From the NCBI GenBank assembly GCA_001465025.1, contig LNDO01000044.1, forward strand, positions 1 to 51,153: a DNA stretch of 51,153 nt, written 5' to 3'. This DNA comes from Pseudomonas sp. Ga0074129. GTDB lineage: Bacteria; Pseudomonadota; Gammaproteobacteria; Pseudomonadales; Pseudomonadaceae. Under the pieces are notes generated by a model. The model was not told the DNA's origin. It did not search any database and saw only the letters and a program-made list of their open reading frames with translations. Within the stretch, counting starts at the first letter, position 1, and every line of letters starts with the position of its first letter. A program made the translations under genes and the position numbers. This document shows, piece by piece, positions 47,234 to 51,153 of the stretch.

Positions 47234-47276
47234 TAAAAAACCCCACAGCCAGGAGCAAAAGCTGTGGGGTAAAAAA
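47234..47276. terminator. Strong bidirectional terminator between the retropepsin-like gene and mexF
   Basis: ACCCCACAGC (47240-47249) and GCTGTGGGGT (47261-47270) form the stem, with AAAAAA runs on both outer sides, giving T-tracts in either direction. It ends transcription 28 bp past the mexF stop, so mexF is the last gene of its operon. Confidence 0.93.
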
Positions 47277-47303
47277 TCAGTCATTGGCGCTTAGCCTCGG
47301 CGG

Positions 47304-50300
47304 CTATGTCTGCGGGGTGCGTGCTTTACGCTTCTCGACAAAGGCGCGGATCAACACATAAAACAGCGGTGTCAGCAGCAGACCAAAGAACGTCACCCCG
47401 AGCATGCCGGAAAAGACGGCAACGCCCATGGCATGGCGCATTTCCGCCCCCGCCCCCGACGACAGCACCAAGGGCACCACGCCCATGATGAAGGCGAAGC
47501 TGGTCATCAAAATGGGGCGCAAGCGCAGACGGCAGGCTTGCAGCACTGCGCTGACGCGATCGAGGCCTTCCTCCTGCTGCTCCTTGGCAAATTCGACGAT
47601 CAGAATGGCGTTTTTACAGGCCAATCCCACCAGTACGATCAAGCCGATCTGGGTAAAGATGTTATTGTCGCCTCCCGCCAGAATGACCCCGGTGATGGCC
47701 GACAGCAGCGTCATTGGCACAATCAGAATCACCGCCAGCGGCAGGCTCCAGCTTTCGTACTGAGCTGCCAACACCAGAAAGGCCAGCAGCACACACAGCG
47801 GGAAGACGAACAGCGCGCTGTTGCCCGCCAGAATTTGCTGGAAGGTCAGGTCGGTCCACTCGAAGCTCATGCCGTTGGGCAGTTCATCCTTTAGCAGTTT
47901 GGCAATGGCGGCTTCGGCTTGGCCGGAGCTGTAACCCGGCGCTGCGGCACCGTTGATCTCAGCCGTAAGGAAACCGTTGTAATGCATCACACGGTCAGGA
48001 CCTGCAGTGGCACTGACGTTGATAAAGGCGGCAAGCGGCACCATGTCGCCGCGGTTGTTGCGCACTTTGAGCTGGCCGATTTGCTCGGGCTCCAAACGGA
48101 ACTGTTGCTCGGCCTGCACGTTGACTTGATAGGTGCGGCCAAAGCGGTTGAAGTCATTGGCATACAACGAGCCCAGATAGATTTGCAGGGTGTCGAAGAT
48201 GTCGTTGATGGCCACACCGTGGGTTTTGGCTTTTTCGCGGTCGATGGCCGCATCAATCTGCGGCACATTGACCTGATAACTGCTGAACACCGACATCGGG
48301 TTCAGTTCGGGTAGCTGACGAGCCTTGTTGATGATGTTTTGCGTTTGCACGTACAGCTCGTCGTACCCCAGGTTGGCGCGGTCCTGTACCTGTAAGCGGA
48401 AGCCGCCGATGGTGCCTAAACCCTGCACTGGTGGCGGCGGGAAAATAGCGATGTAGGCGTCCTGAATGTCGCTGAATTGAGCGTTAAGTTCGGCAGCGAT
48501 GGCGCTGGCACTCATGGCCGGATCAGTGCGTTCATCAAAGGGTTTGAGCGGCGTAAAGACGACGCCGCTGTTCGGGCTGTTGGTAAACCCGTTGATCGAC
48601 AAACCTGGGAACGCCACGGTATTGGCCACCCCTGGGTGCTGGCTGGCGATGTCTGACATGCGTTTGATCACCGCTTCGGTGCGTTCCAGTGTCGCCGCAT
48701 CGGGTAACTGGGCAAACGCCACCAGGTACTGTTTGTCCTGCGCCGGGACAAAACCGCTGGGTGTGCTGGCAAAGCCCAAGTACGTCAGGCCCAGCAACCC
48801 GGCGTAAAGCAATAAGGCGATGGAGCTGCTGCGTAGCACGCGCTTCACGGTACCGACATAGGCGTGACTGGCTCGGTCGAACAGGCGGTTGAAGGGCGTG
48901 AATAACCAACTACCAAAACCACGATCCAGCAGCTTGGAGAAGCGGTCTTTCGGCGCGTCGTGGCTTTTCAGCAACACGGCGGCCAGGGCAAGGGACAGGG
49001 TCAGTGAGTTGAATGCGCTGATGACCGTCGATATCGCAATGGTCAGGGCAAATTGTTGATAAAACTGCCCGCTTAGCCCGGATATAAACGCCGTGGGTAT
49101 AAACACCGCGCACAGAACCAGCGCCGTGGCGACAATCGGCCCGGTGACTTCTTTCATCGCTTGGCGCGTAGCGTCGAGGGGCGTTTTGCCCAGTCCAATA
49201 TTGCGCTCGACGTTTTCCACCACAACGATGGCATCGTCAACCACGATGCCGATGGCCAATACCAGGCCGAACAGCGAGAGCGCGTTGAGCGAAAATCCCA
49301 GCATGTGCATCACGGCAAAGGTGCCGATCAGCGACACCGGCACCGCGGCCAGCGGGATGATCGAGGCCCGCCAGGTTTGCAGGAACAGCACCACCACCAG
49401 CACCACCAGCACCACGGCCTCAAGCAGGGTATGAACCACGGCTTCGATGGAACCGCGCACAAAAATGGTCGGGTCGTAGACGATCGCGTAATCCATGCCT
49501 TGCGGGAATTGCTGCTTCAGCTGCGCCATGCGTTCACGCACAGCGTCAGAAATCTCGATGGCATTGGAGCCTGGGCGCTGAAAAATCGGAATAGCGACGG
49601 CGGGTTGATTGTTCAGCAGTGAGCGCAGGGCATATTGGCTGGAGCCGAGTTCAACCCGTGCGATGTCTTTAAGGCGGGTGATCTCACCGTTATCGCCCGC
49701 ACGAATGATGATGTTCTCGAACTCCTCCTCAGTCACCAAACGGCCCTGGGTATTGATCGATAGCTGAAAGCTGTTGCCTGCCGCCGAGGGTGGCGCACCT
49801 AAACTGCCTGCGGCCACCTGACGGTTCTGCTCGCGAATGGCGTTAACCACGTCAGTAGCGGTGAGGTTGCGCGAAGCCACTTTATTGGGGTCAAGCCAGA
49901 CGCGTAGTGAGTAGTTACCCAAGCCGAACAGTTGCACATCGCCAATACCGTCCAAACGCGCCAACTCATCTTTTACGTTCAGCGCGGCATAGTTGGACAG
50001 ATACAGCATGTCGTAGCGATTGTCGGGCGAGGTCAGGTGCACAACCATGGTCAGGTCGGGTGAAGCTTTATCGACGGTGACGCCCAGGCGCTGTACTTCA
50101 CTGGGCAGGCTTGGCTGAGTACGTGTGACGCGGTTTTGCACCTGCACCTGGGCGTTGTCCAGATCGGTGCCCAAGGCAAAGGTGATGGTTAATGTCAGAC
50201 GGCCATCACCGGTGGACTGGGAGGACATATAGAGCATGCCCTCAACGCCGGTAATCGCTTGCTCCAGTGGTGAGGCGACGGTTTCGCCAATGACCTTGGG

Positions 50301-50465
50301 GTTGGCACCGGGGAAGACTGCCCGCACCACAACGGTGGGTGGCACAACTTCCGGGTATTCACTGATAGGCAGTTGAAACAGAGAGATTGAACCGCCAATA
50401 AGGATCAGCAACGACAGCACGGCAGCGAAGATCGGTCGCTGGATAAAAAATTGCGAAAAATTCAT
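47304..50465 (-). CDS. mexF: RND multidrug efflux permease, MexF type
   Basis: This 1053-residue hydrophobe/amphiphile-efflux permease very closely resembles P. aeruginosa MexF as I recall it, from MNFSQFFIQRPIFAAVLSLL onward. MexF exports chloramphenicol, fluoroquinolones and trimethoprim. It has twelve helices, the proton-relay Asp pair in GIVVDDAIVVVENV, and the relay Lys in GLACKNAILIVEFA. At residue 492 (codon at 48990-48992) the motif reads LTLSLALAAVLL with Leu, where MuxB and MuxC in this window have Pro (LTLTP). It starts 12 bp after the mexE stop. There is no oprN gene downstream, and the upstream adaptor gene is cut by a mobile element, so function is doubtful. Confidence 0.9.
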   Translation of the reverse strand: MNFSQFFIQRPIFAAVLSLLILIGGSISLFQLPISEYPEVVPPTVVVRAVFPGANPKVIGETVASPLEQAITGVEGMLYMSSQSTGDGRLTLTITFALGTDLDNAQVQVQNRVTRTQPSLPSEVQRLGVTVDKASPDLTMVVHLTSPDNRYDMLYLSNYAALNVKDELARLDGIGDVQLFGLGNYSLRVWLDPNKVASRNLTATDVVNAIREQNRQVAAGSLGAPPSAAGNSFQLSINTQGRLVTEEEFENIIIRAGDNGEITRLKDIARVELGSSQYALRSLLNNQPAVAIPIFQRPGSNAIEISDAVRERMAQLKQQFPQGMDYAIVYDPTIFVRGSIEAVVHTLLEAVVLVVLVVVLFLQTWRASIIPLAAVPVSLIGTFAVMHMLGFSLNALSLFGLVLAIGIVVDDAIVVVENVERNIGLGKTPLDATRQAMKEVTGPIVATALVLCAVFIPTAFISGLSGQFYQQFALTIAISTVISAFNSLTLSLALAAVLLKSHDAPKDRFSKLLDRGFGSWLFTPFNRLFDRASHAYVGTVKRVLRSSSIALLLYAGLLGLTYLGFASTPSGFVPAQDKQYLVAFAQLPDAATLERTEAVIKRMSDIASQHPGVANTVAFPGLSINGFTNSPNSGVVFTPLKPFDERTDPAMSASAIAAELNAQFSDIQDAYIAIFPPPPVQGLGTIGGFRLQVQDRANLGYDELYVQTQNIINKARQLPELNPMSVFSSYQVNVPQIDAAIDREKAKTHGVAINDIFDTLQIYLGSLYANDFNRFGRTYQVNVQAEQQFRLEPEQIGQLKVRNNRGDMVPLAAFINVSATAGPDRVMHYNGFLTAEINGAAAPGYSSGQAEAAIAKLLKDELPNGMSFEWTDLTFQQILAGNSALFVFPLCVLLAFLVLAAQYESWSLPLAVILIVPMTLLSAITGVILAGGDNNIFTQIGLIVLVGLACKNAILIVEFAKEQQEEGLDRVSAVLQACRLRLRPILMTSFAFIMGVVPLVLSSGAGAEMRHAMGVAVFSGMLGVTFFGLLLTPLFYVLIRAFVEKRKARTPQT

Positions 50466-50477
50466 GCTCGATGTCCG

Positions 50478-51053
50478 TTAGCTGCGTGGCGCGTTGGCTG
50501 ATGGCTGGGTTCGCTCGGCAACCTTGCCGCGACCTTGCCGTTCAAACGCCTGGCGCAGTGAGGTCAGGCGCGCCTGGGTTTGCTCATCGGCCATGGCCAC
50601 CGATTGCGGATCCACCTGGGTGCCTGGAAATGCACGCTGCAAGCCGTTGACCACGATGCGTTCACCCCGGTTTAGGCCGCTGCGCACAATACGCAAACCC
50701 TCAAGCTTTGGCCCCAACTCGACAGCGCGGTACTGCACGGTGTTGTTGCTATCGAGAACCAGGACAAACTTCTTACCCAAATCCGTACCGACAGCTTCAT
50801 CCTTGATCAGCAAAGCCGGGTACTGGCCGCTGCCCACCAGTTTTAGCCGTGCGTACAAGCCCGGAGTAAAGCGCCCATCACGGTTATCAAACACCGCGCG
50901 ACCACGCAGGGTGCCGGTCTGCGGGTTGACCTGATTGTCGAGAAAGTCCAGTTGCCCCAGGTGCGGATGGCCTTCTTCGCTGGACAAGCCCAGGTACACA
51001 GGACTGGTATCACGCGCCTCAGTGCCAGCTTGGCGCGCCAGTTCGAGGTATTT
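50478..51053 (-). pseudogene. mexE: 3' fragment of the RND adaptor gene mexE, interrupted at its upstream side
   Basis: The open minus-strand frame ending at 50478 encodes at least 191 residues of the C-terminal half of a MexE-type membrane-fusion protein: KYLELARQAG near the break, PVYLGLSSEEGHPHLGQLDF, NPQTGTLRGRAVFDN (beta-barrel), GLYARLKLVG and RGERIVVNGLQRAFPG. Family members have a lipoyl/hairpin N-terminal half that is absent. Just upstream the frame runs into foreign DNA with a stop (TAA at about 51072). No promoter or start is visible for the fragment, although the first in-frame ATG could allow an N-terminally truncated product. Confidence 0.85.
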
Positions 51054-51153
51054 AAGAAGGCTCTGTCTGAGTTAACTGTTGCAGTGGTCTAAACTGAATC
51101 GTGACATCTCCGAATACGAGGGATTGATCATGAAGACGATTCAATTTTCACGG
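51054..51153 (+). mobile_element. Left end of an unassigned insertion sequence/transposon with transposase start
   Basis: Sequence unrelated to mexE begins at about 51054-51061 (AAGGCTCTGTCTGAGTTAAC), followed by a possible promoter (TTGCAG near 51080, TAAACT near 51090). A plus-strand start ATG at 51130 has GAGGGA upstream and opens MKTIQFSR, cut by the window edge. The GGCTCTGT-type start resembles IS inverted repeats, and the reading frame is probably a transposase. The family cannot be assigned from eight codons, and the exact end base is uncertain. Confidence 0.6.

Overview
The window looks like chromosomal DNA of a Pseudomonas or a very close gammaproteobacterial relative. Several blocks keep the gene order I remember from P. 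aeruginosa: hybrid kinase-yheU; dacB-yggL; HD/dgt-yqj-like genes; lipoprotein-mobA/moaB/moeA; xthA-tamA-tamB; and muxABC-opmB. Gene density is high, Shine-Dalgarno sites are good, and several starts are GTG or TTG. These comparisons come from memory, not from a search. Both window edges lie inside mobile elements that cut host genes (1-99 and about 51054-51153), so this may be an assembly contig bounded by repeats.

Left part (1-14.1 kb), mostly minus strand: an IS21-like end truncating a membrane sensor gene; yheU; a 7TMR-DISM hybrid histidine kinase; the PBP4-type peptidase DacB with a Fur-box-like site upstream; YggL (plus strand); a large Cache-HAMP-GAF-HD-GYP protein; a dGTPase with a FUSC membrane protein; an EAL gene broken by a 96-bp element; and a three-gene yqjD/yqjE/yqjK-like envelope operon. 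Three of these genes belong to c-di-GMP signalling (the sensor only probably), and two of the three are broken.

Middle part (14.1-35.2 kb): an ammonium transporter behind an NtrC-like palindrome; an OprD-family porin; a DUF5610 protein followed by a glutaredoxin-like gene whose ribosome-binding site lies in a hairpin; tRNA-Pro(CGG); a DUF903 lipoprotein; divergent mobA and moaB-moeA (molybdenum cofactor); a LysR regulator divergent from an acyl-CoA dehydrogenase; a phosphate-binding-protein/OmpA fusion; exonuclease III; a GNAT acetyltransferase; the TamA-TamB envelope assembly pair; an alanine/sodium symporter; and thiol peroxidase.

Right part (35.3-51.15 kb), efflux-rich: a complete MuxABC-OpmB tripartite RND system (one adaptor, two permeases, one outer-membrane channel) on the plus strand, interrupted only by an inverted REP-like pair between muxB and muxC; an orphan TRAP substrate-binding protein; DsbB; and a secreted retropepsin-like protein. 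On the minus strand is a decayed MexEF-type system: its adaptor gene is cut by a mobile element, its permease has Leu where the two neighbouring permeases have Pro, and no OprN-type channel gene follows.

I saw no CRISPR array, prophage, rRNA or obvious new multi-gene defence system. The most unusual structures are the 96-bp TG...CA insertion with perfect 5-bp target duplication in the EAL gene, the decaying mexEF locus, the SD-sequestering hairpin, and the Fur-like box before dacB.
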